Below the pieces are notes generated by a model. The model saw only the letters and a list, made by a program, of their open reading frames with translations, had not been told where the DNA came from and did not search any database. A DNA stretch of 64,000 bases, from contig NZ_BAGM01000073.1 in the NCBI RefSeq assembly GCF_000308855.1, forward strand, positions 104,622-168,621. Reading direction: 5' to 3'. The position numbers and the translations under genes were made by a program. This document shows positions 53,781 through 63,061 of the stretch, piece by piece (position 1 is the first letter of the stretch; each line of letters starts with the position of its first letter). Origin of the DNA: Nocardia veterana NBRC 100344. Lineage in GTDB: Bacteria > Actinomycetota > Actinomycetes > Mycobacteriales > Mycobacteriaceae.

Positions 53781-53796
53781 TCCGAGTTACACACAG

Positions 53797-53881
53797 TGTC
53801 CGGAGGGGGACTTGAACCCCCACGCCCTTAGTCGGGCACTAGCACCTCAAGCTAGCGCGTCTGCCATTCCGCCACCCGGAC
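53797..53881 (-). tRNA. tRNA-Leu(GAG)
   Basis: 85-nt class II tRNA. The acceptor is GTCCGGG/TCCGGAC plus discriminator A, the anticodon arm is CTAGC-TTGAGGT-GCTAG (anticodon GAG, reading CUC/CUU), the variable arm TGCCCGACTAAGGGCG, and the T arm GGGGGTTCAAGTCCCCC. The 3' CCA is not encoded. Confidence 0.97.
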
Positions 53882-53896
53882 CGGTGGTGCTCAGCA

Positions 53897-53925
53897 AGGT
53901 TATCGGATCAATCCGCAAGGTCCAA
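53897..53925 (-). promoter_or_regulatory. tRNA-Leu promoter
   Basis: Minus strand TTGGAC (53920-53925), 17-base spacer, TAACCT (53897-53902), ending 16 bases before the tRNA 5' end. A close match to the sigma-70-type consensus. Confidence 0.7.
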
Positions 53926-53989
53926 ATCACGGATGTCCGTGCAGGTCCCGGGCTCGGGCGTCCTGCTGAGCAACCGCCTTCACCGAGGA

Positions 53990-54304
53990 TCAGTTCGGCA
54001 GCGCCTCCAGCAGTGCGGCGCGCTGACGCGAACCCAGGCCGCCGATGCGACGGTCGACCGGAATATCGGCCTCGTCCATCAGCTTTGCGGCCTTGACCGG
54101 TCCGATGCCCGGCAGGGCCTTGATGACCGCGGCGACCTTCGTCTTCTTGACCAGATCCTCTTTGTCGGCACGCTCGAGCACCTGGGCCAACGAGACCGAG
54201 CCCTTGCGGATCTGCTCGATCAGTTCCGACCGCGCCTTACGGACCGCGGCCGCCTTGGCCAGCGCTTCGGAGCGTTGCTCGGCGGTCATGGTGGGAAGTG
54301 CCAT
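53990..54304 (-). CDS. Integration host factor, actinobacterial type (divergent)
   Basis: 104-residue nucleoid protein of the mIHF family. The helix-two-turn-helix core VAAVIKALPGIGPVKAAKLM and the RRIGGLGSRQRAALLEAL end are recognisable. Several residues differ from the near-invariant mIHF of mycobacteria and Nocardia (which, as I recall, reads KVSALLEALPKVGKVKAQEI), and the usual partner gmk is not downstream; a tRNA is. It is therefore probably a second, diverged copy. AAAGG lies eight bases before the ATG. Confidence 0.82.
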   Translation of the reverse strand: MALPTMTAEQRSEALAKAAAVRKARSELIEQIRKGSVSLAQVLERADKEDLVKKTKVAAVIKALPGIGPVKAAKLMDEADIPVDRRIGGLGSRQRAALLEALPN

Positions 54305-54610
54305 GTCTCTAACCTTTCACTCGTTCGCTGGAACCTCAACGGCACCGATTGAACATCACCGGCAGCCCGGTGATGGGTCGACACACCGCGAGGATAATCC
54401 CCGTTCGGCGGCGGTGGCGGGGGTTCGGGCGCCCGAGATGCGGGATATTTGCCAACGTCGGGGCCGGTGCTGGTGCACCGATCCGGACCGGTCGGTGCGC
54501 CGAGGTTTGCCCCGGTCGCGGAATCGGTCGCCGGGAACATCCCGGACGACGGCCTCGACGCGGCCGCGACGGTATCGCCGCCGGCGGCAGCGGGCGGGCC
54601 GGGCGTCGAT
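54305..54610. other. Intergenic region with terminator
   Basis: 306 bases upstream of the mihF-like gene. A hairpin at 54472-54501 (GGTGCACCGA / TCGGTGCGCC, one mismatch) can terminate the two-component operon. The promoter of the mihF-like gene must lie between 54305 and about 54460, but no clear -35/-10 pair was found. Confidence 0.5.
54472..54501 (-). terminator. Hairpin after the response-regulator gene
   Basis: 10-bp arms (nine paired) around a 10-base GC-rich loop, about 110 bases past the response-regulator stop. Confidence 0.5.
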
Positions 54611-55273
54611 CTACCGACGGGGATCCGGACGCACCAGGCCGTGCCGGTAGGCGTAGACGACGGCCTGAATCCGGTCGCGCACTTGCAATTTCGCGAGCAC
54701 ACGGGATACGTGGGTTTTCACCGTCTCTTCGCCGACACCGAGTTCGGCGGCGATCTCGCTGTTGCTGCGGGCATCGGCCAGCAGGACGAGGACCTGGTAC
54801 TCCCGCGCGGTGAGCGAATGCGCCGGCGGTTCGGCCGGGACGAGGGAGTCGGCGAGGCGGGCAGCCAGACGGCGAGTCATCGACGGATCGATCACCGCGT
54901 CCCCGCGCACCGCCACGCGGATCGCGGCGATCAACTCCTCCGGCGGCAGCGTCTTCAGCAGGAATCCGCTCGCCCCGGCCTGCAGGGCCCGCGCGAGACT
55001 CTCCTCGCTGTCGTAGGTGGTCAGCACCAGTACCCGGGTGCCGCCGCCGGCGGCGACGATCGCGGCGGTGGCGGCCAGGCCGTCCAGCTTCGGCATCCGG
55101 ACGTCGAGGATCGCCACGTCGGGGCGCAGGCGGGCGACCGCGTCGATCGCACTGCGGCCGTCGCCGACCTCGGCCACACAGTCGAGGTCCGCAACCGCGT
55201 CGAGAACCGCGCGCAGGCCGGACCGGAACACGGCGTGATCGTCGGCGATCAGGACCCGGACCGGGCCGGTCAC
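54611..55273 (-). CDS. NarL/LuxR-type response regulator
   Basis: 220-residue regulator. The receiver domain has Asp11/Asp12, phospho-acceptor Asp57 (ILDVRMPK) and Lys107 (LLKTLPP). The C-terminal LuxR helix-turn-helix is SLTAREYQVLVLLADARSNS, then EIAAELGVGEETVKTHVSRV. The GTG at 55273 overlaps the kinase stop (GTGA), so the two form a classical pair. Target genes are unknown. Confidence 0.93.
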   Translation of the reverse strand: MTGPVRVLIADDHAVFRSGLRAVLDAVADLDCVAEVGDGRSAIDAVARLRPDVAILDVRMPKLDGLAATAAIVAAGGGTRVLVLTTYDSEESLARALQAGASGFLLKTLPPEELIAAIRVAVRGDAVIDPSMTRRLAARLADSLVPAEPPAHSLTAREYQVLVLLADARSNSEIAAELGVGEETVKTHVSRVLAKLQVRDRIQAVVYAYRHGLVRPDPRR

Positions 55274-56772
55274 GACCGCCCGCCCGGCAACCGGACCAGG
55301 ACCCGCCACTGGTTGTCCGAGGTCGAGCCGTACTCCACGGAGCCGCCGAACAGCTCCGCGCGCCGGCGGATGCCGTCGAGCCCACGATGCAGTCCGGTGG
55401 CACTTGCGCCGCCGATACCCGATCGCGAGACCGCGGCGGGAGTCTGCCGGACCGCGGCGGACCGCCTCACAGGACCGGGCGCCGGCCCGCTCGGTGCGAG
55501 CAGGCGCTCGGCCGGCGGGCGTACCGCTGCCCGCGGCCCACCCCCGCACGGCGCGGGTTCCGCATCGCAGGCACCGGCATCCGGTAGTCGCACGCGGTCG
55601 GCGCCGGACGGATGCCGAGACGGCGTGGACCGGCCGCCGGATGCCGAAACATGCTGCGTCGCAACCGGATTGGACTGTTCGATCACCACCCCTGAGCGCT
55701 CGTCGCGCACCGCGAGCCGCGCGCTCCCGGCGCCGTGCCGTAACGCGTTGGTGAGCAATTCCTGCACGATCCGATAGACGGTGATGTCCAGCGACCGGGG
55801 CAGTTCGACACCGGAGGTGGTGACCGTCAGCTCGAGCCCGGCACCGCGGGCGCGCTCGACCAGGTCGTCGATATCGGCCATGCCGGGCTGGCGGGCGGCA
55901 TCGTCGCGCCCGTGCAGCAGATCGAGCTGGCGGCGCAGGTCCACCATCGCGGCGCGGCTCTCGGATTCCACCGCCGCCAGTGAGCGGGTGGCGGCCGCCT
56001 CGTCGATACCGTGCAGGGCGAGCCGGGCCGCGCCCGCGTGGATGCCGATCGCACTGACGTGATGGGAGATGACGTCGTGCAGATCGCGGGCGATAGCCTC
56101 CCGTTCGTCGGCCAGGGCGCGTTCGAGCGCGGCCCGCTGCTGCTGGTGGGCGAGCCGTTCGCGCTGCTCCAGTTCGGCGATGTAGGCGCCGCGGCCGGCC
56201 GTGTAGCGGCCGACCAGCCACGGCACGATCCCACCGGAGACCGAGGCGGTGAGCAGCAGCCGCCAGTCGGCGGCCGTCGATCCGCCCGCGATCAACGGAG
56301 CTCCGCACGCACCGAGCACCAGCACCGGCACCGTGTACGACGAGGCGCGACCGGACAGCCAGGCACCGGCGCGGTATCCGGCGACGAGGAATCCGACATC
56401 GGCCGCGCGGACCGGCAGGCCGTGCCGATGCAACAGCGCCGCCACACCCAGCCGCAGCGCCACCTGCACAACCGCCACCACCGCCGCTGTCGCCGGTGGT
56501 GCGGCGAAGGCCAGATCCGCGGCGATCACGACCGACAAGACCAGGGCCGCGGGAGCGGGCGCGGCGGTGCAGATGCCCGACAGCGCGAACGTCACCCCGT
56601 CCACCGCCGCGGCAACCACCGCCACTGCGACCGACTGGCGAGCCAGCGATCGCCGCACGGCCGCCAGTTCCCGGCCCGTGGCCGGTCGCGGCGCGATATC
56701 CCGCCCGCGTTCCCAGGCCCGCCGCAGCAGCGTCGCCGGCCTCGATCGCACCGCTCGCTCCCACCACACCAC
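55270..56772 (-). CDS. Sensor histidine kinase, insert in ATPase domain
   Basis: 500-residue NarX/DesK-type kinase with four to six N-terminal helices (45-190), HisKA_3 with phospho-acceptor His232 in ARDLHDVISHHVSAIGIHAG, and N-box ELLTNALRHG (338-347). Between the N-box strand and the G-box (GLHRGLDGIRRRAELFGG, from about 455) there is an extra segment of roughly 80 residues, rich in Pro, Arg, Ser and Gly, where relatives have only a short loop. Its role is unknown; it may be a flexible lid or lineage-specific expansion. Confidence 0.87.
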   Translation of the reverse strand: MVWWERAVRSRPATLLRRAWERGRDIAPRPATGRELAAVRRSLARQSVAVAVVAAAVDGVTFALSGICTAAPAPAALVLSVVIAADLAFAAPPATAAVVAVVQVALRLGVAALLHRHGLPVRAADVGFLVAGYRAGAWLSGRASSYTVPVLVLGACGAPLIAGGSTAADWRLLLTASVSGGIVPWLVGRYTAGRGAYIAELEQRERLAHQQQRAALERALADEREAIARDLHDVISHHVSAIGIHAGAARLALHGIDEAAATRSLAAVESESRAAMVDLRRQLDLLHGRDDAARQPGMADIDDLVERARGAGLELTVTTSGVELPRSLDITVYRIVQELLTNALRHGAGSARLAVRDERSGVVIEQSNPVATQHVSASGGRSTPSRHPSGADRVRLPDAGACDAEPAPCGGGPRAAVRPPAERLLAPSGPAPGPVRRSAAVRQTPAAVSRSGIGGASATGLHRGLDGIRRRAELFGGSVEYGSTSDNQWRVLVRLPGGRS

Positions 56773-56941
56773 CGCGACGATACCGGCGCCGAGCGGGACC
56801 GCGAGTCCCTCGGCCGGGGGATCGCCGATCCCTCGCAGGCCCGATGTTTCGACTGGTCGGCGCGATTATCGTCGGCGGTCATCCGCGCCGCCGCGGCACC
56901 CGTGGGCGGGCCGGAGGGACAGGATCGGGACAGGAGCTCGA

Positions 56942-57832
56942 ATGAACAATGCGGATCTGGCGCTGTACGCGGTGCCGGCCTTCCTGGTGTTGATGGCGGT
57001 GGAGTGGTGGGACGGCCGCCGTGATCCGGACCCTGCCCCCAGCGGCCGGTACGGCCGCGAAGCCGCGACCAACTGGGCCACCTATGCGCTGGGCCAGTTG
57101 AGCAAACCGCTGCTGCAGTACGTGCTGCCGTTCTCCACCATCGTGGTGGCCGCCTCGCTGACACCGCTGCGGCTCTCGCCACGCGAGTGGTGGGTGTGGG
57201 TGCTGGGGCTGATCGTCACCGATTTCTGCTACTACTGGGCGCATCGGGCCGATCACCGCATCCGGCTGCTGTGGACCGCGCATTCGGTCCACCACTCCAG
57301 TACGCATTTCAACCTGTCGACCGCGATCCGGTTACCGTGGCTGAACCCGATCGCGTCGATGCTGCGCAGCCTGGCGTGGGTGCCCGCGGCGCTGCTCGGG
57401 TTCCCGGCGTGGATGATCTTCCTGCTCAACACGCTCGGCCTGCTGTACCAGTTCCCGATCCACACCCAGCGCATCCGAACGCTCTGGCGGCCGGTCGAAT
57501 TCGTGTTCAACACCCCGGCCCACCACCGGGTGCACCACGGCGCCAACCAGCCCTACATCGACACCAACTACGGCGGGGTCTTCATCGTGTGGGACCGGAT
57601 GTTCGGTAGCTTCGCCGCCGAATCCGAGCCGATCCGCTACGGGTTGACCCACGACATCGGCACCGGCAATCCCCTGAAGGTGAACTATCACGAATTCGCC
57701 GCCCTGCTGCGCGATGTGCGCCACGCCCGGAGCTGGCGGGGACGGCTGGGCTATGTCTTCGGCCCACCGGGCTGGCGCGAGCAGACCGGCGACGCGCCCG
57801 CGCCGGCCGAGAAATCGGCCGCGCCGGCCTGA
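56942..57832 (+). CDS. Sterol desaturase/fatty acid hydroxylase family protein
   Basis: 296-residue membrane diiron enzyme. The histidine boxes are HRADH, HSVHHSS and HHRVHHG, with about four helices. Substrates of bacterial members include fatty acids, carotenoids and sterol-like lipids; none can be chosen here. AGGAG lies six bases before the ATG. It is divergent from the histidine kinase gene. Confidence 0.88.
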   Translation: MNNADLALYAVPAFLVLMAVEWWDGRRDPDPAPSGRYGREAATNWATYALGQLSKPLLQYVLPFSTIVVAASLTPLRLSPREWWVWVLGLIVTDFCYYWAHRADHRIRLLWTAHSVHHSSTHFNLSTAIRLPWLNPIASMLRSLAWVPAALLGFPAWMIFLLNTLGLLYQFPIHTQRIRTLWRPVEFVFNTPAHHRVHHGANQPYIDTNYGGVFIVWDRMFGSFAAESEPIRYGLTHDIGTGNPLKVNYHEFAALLRDVRHARSWRGRLGYVFGPPGWREQTGDAPAPAEKSAAPA

Positions 57833-58145
57833 ACATCGCTGCTGCCCGGCCGGTTCCGCACTCCCACGGCCGGCATCGACCGGACCCTCCGGTGTGGCCT
57901 GCCCTCGAGTGTGCGGCGCGACCACACGGGCCGGAATGGCCGGTGTCGTCAAAGGGCCTTCGCTCGCGCGCCCCGGGCCGAGAAATCGATCAGGCTGATC
58001 CGAAGGCGAGCCGCGCCGGAGAGCAACGGATGCGGCGACCGCTCGCTACCCGACCTCGCCGGACGTGCCGGCCGGCGTGCGGTGTCGCCGGGCTCGGTGG
58101 GTCCGGCCGCGATCGCCGGCGCGGCGCGCGTGGTAGGAAAGGGGC
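57833..58145. other. Intergenic region with hairpin
   Basis: 313 bases between two plus-strand genes. A hairpin at 57845-57872 (CCGGCCG / CGGCCGG, 14-base loop) can end the hydroxylase transcript. Nothing else was recognised; the promoter for the M20 gene is not obvious. Confidence 0.45.
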
Positions 58146-59495
58146 GTGACAGGTGTACAGCGCGAGTCCCGCTCCCGGGCGGAAGCCGAAGTGGTCGAAC
58201 TGGTCAGCACGCTGATCCGCTTCGACACCTCCAACACCGGGGTGTTGGAGACCACCAAGGGCGAACGCGAATGTGCGCAGTGGGTGGCCGATCAACTGCA
58301 GCAGGCCGGGTACACCACCGAGTACGTGGAGTCGGGGGCGCCGGGGCGCGGAAATGTGTTCGCGCGCTTGCCCGGAACGGATCCGAACCGCGGCGCGTTG
58401 ATGATCCACGGTCATCTGGACGTGGTGCCGGCCGAGGCCGCGGACTGGAGTGTGCACCCGTTCTCGGGCGCGGTCCGCGACGGCTATGTGTGGGGTCGCG
58501 GCGCGATCGATATGAAGGATATGGTCGGCATGATGCTGGCGGTGGCCCGCCAGTTCAAGATCGAGGGCACCGTTCCGCCGCGCGATCTGGTGTTCGCCTT
58601 CCTCGCCGACGAGGAGAACGGCGGCAAGTGGGGGTCACAGTGGCTGGCCGACAATCGCCCGGATCTGTTCGAGGGCGTGACCGAGGCGGTCGGCGAGGTC
58701 GGCGGCTTCTCCCTGACCGTGCCGCGCCGCGACGGCACCGAGCGGCGGCTGTATCTGGTGGAGACCGCCGAAAAAGGCCTGGGCTGGATGCGGTTGCGCG
58801 CCAAGGCCCGTGCCGGTCACGGTTCGTTCCTGCACGACGACAACGCGGTGACGATCCTCGCCGAGGCGGTGGCGCGACTGGGCAAGCACACATTCCCGCT
58901 GGTGCTGTCGGATTCGGTGGCGGAATTCCTGGCCGCGGTGAGCGAGGAGACCGGCATCGAGTTCGATCCGAACAGCCCGGATATCGAGGGGCAGCTCGCC
59001 AAACTGGGCACTATCTCGCGCATCATCGGCGCGACCCTGCGCGATACCGCCAATCCGACCATGCTGCGGGCCGGGTACAAGGCGAACGTCATCCCGCAGA
59101 CCGCCGAGGCCACCGTCGACTGCCGGGTGGTGCCCGGCCGGCAGGCCGCCTTCGAACGCGAGGTGGACGAGCTCATCGGGCCCGATGTGGAACGGGAGTG
59201 GATCACCAAACTCGACTCCTACGAGACCACTTTCGACGGGCATCTGGTCGACGCGATGAACGACGCGATCCTGGCCCACGATCCGAACGGCCGCACCGTG
59301 CCCTACATGTTGTCCGGTGGGACGGATGCGAAAGCGTTCGCGCGCTTGGGGATTCGCTGCTTCGGCTTCGCGCCGCTGCAGCTGCCGCCGGAGCTGGACT
59401 TCTCCGCCCTGTTCCACGGCGTGGACGAGCGGGTGCCGGTATCGGCGCTCGAGTTCGGCGCCCGCGTCATGGAGCATTTCCTGTTGCACAGCTGA
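58146..59495 (+). CDS. M20-family metallopeptidase
   Basis: 449-residue zinc-dependent amidohydrolase/peptidase of the ArgE/DapE/CPG2 group. Metal-binding and catalytic motifs are [10 protein letters not shown] (His88-Asp92 region), GAIDMKD (Asp122) and FLADEENGG (Glu156-157). The dimerisation domain lies between about 200 and 320. Substrate unknown: a dipeptide or N-acyl amino acid is usual. It could supply a deacetylase step for the organosulfur pathway, but it is 20 kb away and not co-regulated as far as I can see. Starts with GTG. Confidence 0.88.
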   Translation: MTGVQRESRSRAEAEVVELVSTLIRFDTSNTGVLETTKGERECAQWVADQLQQAGYTTEYVESGAPGRGNVFARLPGTDPNRGALMIHGHLDVVPAEAADWSVHPFSGAVRDGYVWGRGAIDMKDMVGMMLAVARQFKIEGTVPPRDLVFAFLADEENGGKWGSQWLADNRPDLFEGVTEAVGEVGGFSLTVPRRDGTERRLYLVETAEKGLGWMRLRAKARAGHGSFLHDDNAVTILAEAVARLGKHTFPLVLSDSVAEFLAAVSEETGIEFDPNSPDIEGQLAKLGTISRIIGATLRDTANPTMLRAGYKANVIPQTAEATVDCRVVPGRQAAFEREVDELIGPDVEREWITKLDSYETTFDGHLVDAMNDAILAHDPNGRTVPYMLSGGTDAKAFARLGIRCFGFAPLQLPPELDFSALFHGVDERVPVSALEFGARVMEHFLLHS

Positions 59496-59527
59496 CGATC
59501 CGCCGACAAGCAGAAAGGACGGTCCTC

Positions 59528-60079
59528 GTGCCCGACTATTCCTACAATCCCTATGCGGCGTTGCCGCAGCTGCCGGAGTTCACCCTCACCTCCACCGACG
59601 TCACCGACGGGCAGCCGCTGGCCAACGAACAGGTCAGCGGGGTGTTCGGAGCGGGCGGCAAGGATATTTCGCCGCAGCTGTCCTGGAGCGGCTTCCCGGC
59701 CGAGACCAAGAGTTTCGCCGTCACCGTCTACGACCCGGACGCGCCGACCGGCTCCGGCTTCTGGCACTGGGCCGTCGCCGACATCCCGGCGTCGGTGACC
59801 TCCCTGGAATCCGGGGCGGGCAGCGCCGGTGAGGGCAGTGAGGGCGGCGCGCTGCCCAGCGGCGCGGTGCAATTGCGCAACGACGGCGGCTTCCCCGGAT
59901 TCGTCGGCGCCGGCCCGCCGCCCGGGCACGGCTACCACCGCTACTTCATCGTCGTGCATGCCGTGGACGTCGAATCCCTGGGCATCGGCCCCGACGCCAC
60001 CCCGGCCTACCTGGGTTTCAACCTGTTCTCCCATGCGATCGCCCGCGCCACCCTGGTCGGCACCTACGAACAGAAGTAG
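59528..60079 (+). CDS. YbhB/YbcL-type PEBP protein
   Basis: 183-residue phosphatidylethanolamine-binding-protein fold. [20 protein letters not shown] and the [16 protein letters not shown] stretch form the conserved anion-binding pocket. GTG 59528 has AAAGGA about eight bases upstream; the gene follows the M20 gene by 32 bases. The physiological role of bacterial PEBPs is unclear. Confidence 0.9.
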   Translation: MPDYSYNPYAALPQLPEFTLTSTDVTDGQPLANEQVSGVFGAGGKDISPQLSWSGFPAETKSFAVTVYDPDAPTGSGFWHWAVADIPASVTSLESGAGSAGEGSEGGALPSGAVQLRNDGGFPGFVGAGPPPGHGYHRYFIVVHAVDVESLGIGPDATPAYLGFNLFSHAIARATLVGTYEQK

Positions 60080-60097
60080 CGACCGCCGCATCGATCG

Positions 60098-60132
60098 GCA
60101 CGGGTGGCCTCCGTCCGGGAGGCCACCCGTGC
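60098..60132. terminator. Bidirectional hairpin between PEBP and fadD
   Basis: Perfect 15-bp stem GCACGGGTGGCCTCC / GGAGGCCACCCGTGC with loop GTCCG, between convergent genes. Confidence 0.8.
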
Positions 60133-60166
60133 TGTATCGGATGGGCTTGCGCCACAGCGGGTTTCG

Positions 60167-61783
60167 CTACAGGTTGTGCACGCCCTCGGGTGCCGGGTCG
60201 GTGTAGAGTTCGGCGATCTCGGCGGCGTATTCGGCCGCGATGGGGGAGCGCTTGAGTTTCAGGGTCGGAGTGAGTTCCACGCCGCCCGGCTCCCAGGCGC
60301 GCGCGAGAACACGGAATCGCTTGATCTGTTCGACCCGGGCGAGTTTCGCGTTGCCGGCGACGATCGCCGTGCGCACCTCGTCGACAACGGCCGGGTGGGC
60401 GGCCAGGGTGGCCAGGTCGGCGTCGGGAATGCCGAGCGCCTTCGCGCGCACCGCCGCGGTGTCGGGGTCGAGGACCACCAGCGCCGCGATGTAGGGTCGG
60501 CCCTCACCGATGGCGACGACCTGACCGATCAGCGACGAGGCGGCCTTCACCGAATTCTCGATATTGGTGGGGGAGATGTTCTTTCCCGCCTCGGTGATGA
60601 TCAGTTCCTTCTTGCGGTCGACGATGGTGACGACGCCGGTCGTTTCCGACATGCCCCACACCTCACTCACCGTGAAGCCCAGGCCCAACAGGAATTCCAG
60701 CGTTTCGGGCGGGATCGCGGCCGCGCCGGAGGAGGCCACCTTCAATTCGTCGAGGCCGAGGGTGACGCGCAGTTTCGACAACACCAGCGCATCGGCGATT
60801 TTGTGCTGCACGGCCAGCAGCGGGCCGCCGTTGCCGCCGGCGAGCCGCGCCCGAGCGGCGGCGAGCCCGACGCCGATCGCCCACTGCGCCAGCGCCTTCT
60901 TCACCGGGCTGGGCTCGGTGGCGACGGCCGCGTCGACGCCGGCCTTGATCTTCTGCCACACCCGCGGCACTCCGAAGAACAGGGTCGGCCGGGCATCGGG
61001 CAGGGCGGCGGCGATCTCGCGGGGGTCGGGCACACAGGTCAAGGTGACGCCGGTGAACAGATTGAGGCAGTGCGCGGAGATGCGGTCGGCGACATGGGCG
61101 GCGGGCAGATACGACACCGCGCGGGCGTCGATGTCGGCGACCAGGGCGCCGCTGGTGAGCGCGACGATCTGCGCGACGATGTTGGCGTGGGTGATCTCGA
61201 CGCCCTTGGACGGCCCGGTGGTGCCGGAGGTGTAGATGAGGGTGGCCAGATCGTCGGGCCGCACGGCTCGCCAGGCGGCGTCGAAATCGAAGTCCTCGGC
61301 CGGATCGTTCTCGACCTGGTCCAGGGTCCGCCCGCCCTCGGGGGCGGCGCCGTCCACGACGATCACGTGCTCGAGCTCGGTCCCGGATGCGGCGATCGGC
61401 GCCAGGAACGCCTGTTCGGTGATGACCACTCCGTTCTCGGCATTGCCGAACACGTGCGCGATCTGCTCGGGAGAGCTGGTGTTGTACACCGAGAACGGGG
61501 TGGCCCCCAGATGCAGGATCGCGGTGTCGACCAGATTGAATTCCGGACGGTTGGTGAGCATTATCCCGACCGCATCACCGTGGGCGACACCGAGTTTGGC
61601 GAGACCGGCGGCGATCGCGCGCACCCGGCGCGCATAGTCGGCCCAGGTGATCTGCTGGGTGCCGCCGACGGTCCGCAGCGCGACCTGATTCGGGCGCAGC
61701 GTCGCCGTCTGCTGGAACGCCTCGGGCACGGTGCGGACCGTGGCGCCGGTGTGGTGGGTGAAGCCGATCTCTGCTGTGGTCAT
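60167..61783 (-). CDS. Long-chain acyl-CoA synthetase with internal deletion
   Basis: 538-residue FadD of the FadD11/FadD15 group. The phosphate loop YTSGTTGPSKGVEITH and A5 region VWGMSETTGVVT are present, but the next residues are IVDRKKELIITEAGKN (A8). Relatives carry about 70 residues here, including the TGD motif (A7) whose aspartate binds the ribose of AMP; this segment is missing, in frame, at about 60629. Length is about 60 short of the usual 600. The product is probably inactive or altered unless this is an assembly collapse. ATG 61783 is the likely start. Confidence 0.8.
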   Translation of the reverse strand: MTTAEIGFTHHTGATVRTVPEAFQQTATLRPNQVALRTVGGTQQITWADYARRVRAIAAGLAKLGVAHGDAVGIMLTNRPEFNLVDTAILHLGATPFSVYNTSSPEQIAHVFGNAENGVVITEQAFLAPIAASGTELEHVIVVDGAAPEGGRTLDQVENDPAEDFDFDAAWRAVRPDDLATLIYTSGTTGPSKGVEITHANIVAQIVALTSGALVADIDARAVSYLPAAHVADRISAHCLNLFTGVTLTCVPDPREIAAALPDARPTLFFGVPRVWQKIKAGVDAAVATEPSPVKKALAQWAIGVGLAAARARLAGGNGGPLLAVQHKIADALVLSKLRVTLGLDELKVASSGAAAIPPETLEFLLGLGFTVSEVWGMSETTGVVTIVDRKKELIITEAGKNISPTNIENSVKAASSLIGQVVAIGEGRPYIAALVVLDPDTAAVRAKALGIPDADLATLAAHPAVVDEVRTAIVAGNAKLARVEQIKRFRVLARAWEPGGVELTPTLKLKRSPIAAEYAAEIAELYTDPAPEGVHNL

Positions 61784-61810
61784 ATCCCTTGTTCCCGGTC
61801 GGTGCACGAA

Positions 61811-61832
61811 CATCACGTCCGCAGACGTGATG
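61811..61832. promoter_or_regulatory. Inverted repeat upstream of fadD
   Basis: Perfect 9-bp arms, CATCACGTC and GACGTGATG, around CGCA, 28 bases upstream of the fadD start. It looks like a TetR- or FadR-type operator; the regulator is not in the window. Confidence 0.55.
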
Positions 61833-61963
61833 CGGATCACCCATCCTAAACGTCGAATCGGACATTCGGGGGGTGCTTCCGGCCGGGAGCGACCGGCTTC
61901 GTGCACCGCGACGGCGCGGCGGCGGGGAACCTTTTGCGGGAACAGCGGCAGCGGCGGTTCGGC

Positions 61964-63058
61964 TCAGGCGCGGGCGGCGTGGGCGGCGCCGACCGCCTCG
62001 GCCAAGCTGGTGTATCCGTCCGCACGCAGGCGCGCGGCGAGGCCGCGGTGCAGCCGCCGCGTCCAGAACGGGCCACCGTAGATGAACCCGGTGTAGCCCT
62101 GCAGCAGCGACGCACCGGCGAGGATCCGCTCGTAGGCCTGGTCGGCGGTCTCGATTCCGCCGACCGAAATCAGCACCAGCCGATCACCGACGCGGGCATA
62201 CAGCCGGCGCAGCACCTCGAGCGAGCGTTCGGCCACCGGCGGCCCGGACAGCCCGCCGGCACCCATCGCCTCGACCTCGGCGGCCGGGGTGGCCAGCCCG
62301 TCGCGGCGAATCGTGGTGTTGGTGGCCACGATTCCGGCCAACCCGAGTTCGACGGCCAGATCGGCGACGGCGTCGATATCGTCGTCGGACAGATCGGGCG
62401 CGATCTTGACCAGCACCGGTTTGGGCTCGGCGGCGGCCGCGACACTGTCGAGGACGGCCTGCAGCAGCGGGCGCAGCGACTGCACCGCCTGCAGATCCCG
62501 CAGCCCGGGCGTATTCGGCGAACTGACGTTGACGACGACGAAATCGGCGAGCGGACCCAGCAGCCGCGCGCTGACCGCGTAGTCCTCGGCGGCGTGTTCG
62601 GGTTCGACGACCTTGGTCTTTCCGATGTTCGCGCCGATCGGCACCCCGCCCGCGCGGCGGGTGGCCAGCCGCTGCGCGGCCGCGGCCGCACCGTGGTTGT
62701 TGAACCCCATCCGGTTGATCAGCGCATGGTCGGCGGGCAGCCGGAACAGCCGCGGCGACGGGTTACCCGGCTGCGCTTGCGCGGTGACGGTACCGATCTC
62801 GGCGAAGCCGAAACCCAATGCGCCCCAAGCGTTCACACCAGCGGCATCCTTGTCGAATCCGGCGGCCAGGCCGAGCGGCGCGGGAAAGTCGACACCGAAG
62901 ACGGTGGTGGCCAGGATCGGATCGGACGCCGCGGTGAGCTTGCGGGCCAGCCATCGGGTCGGGGGGAAGGCGGTCGCGAACCGGATGACCGTGAACACCA
63001 GATGATGAATGCGCTCGGGCGGCACCAGGAACAGCAACCGCAGGAATAAGGAATACAT
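61964..63058 (-). CDS. pyrD: Dihydroorotate dehydrogenase, class 2
   Basis: 364-residue FMN enzyme oxidising dihydroorotate with quinone, in pyrimidine synthesis. The N-terminal amphipathic membrane-binding segment ([20 protein letters not shown]) and [11 protein letters not shown] (active-site serine typical of class 2) are present; [20 protein letters not shown] and [12 protein letters not shown] complete the barrel. A DUF5703 gene lies three bases upstream in the same direction. Confidence 0.95.
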   Translation of the reverse strand: MYSLFLRLLFLVPPERIHHLVFTVIRFATAFPPTRWLARKLTAASDPILATTVFGVDFPAPLGLAAGFDKDAAGVNAWGALGFGFAEIGTVTAQAQPGNPSPRLFRLPADHALINRMGFNNHGAAAAAQRLATRRAGGVPIGANIGKTKVVEPEHAAEDYAVSARLLGPLADFVVVNVSSPNTPGLRDLQAVQSLRPLLQAVLDSVAAAAEPKPVLVKIAPDLSDDDIDAVADLAVELGLAGIVATNTTIRRDGLATPAAEVEAMGAGGLSGPPVAERSLEVLRRLYARVGDRLVLISVGGIETADQAYERILAGASLLQGYTGFIYGGPFWTRRLHRGLAARLRADGYTSLAEAVGAAHAARA

Positions 63059-63061
63059 CCC

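Noticed and set aside
53888..53972. GCTCAGCA ... TGCTGAGC inverted repeat between tRNA and the mihF-like gene
   Set aside because: Eight-base arms about 70 bases apart; likely chance, and no element structure between them.
58146..59495. M20 peptidase as the deacetylase of the sulfur pathway
   Set aside because: Plausible biochemically, but 20 kb away on the other strand without the shared promoter box; kept only as a remark.
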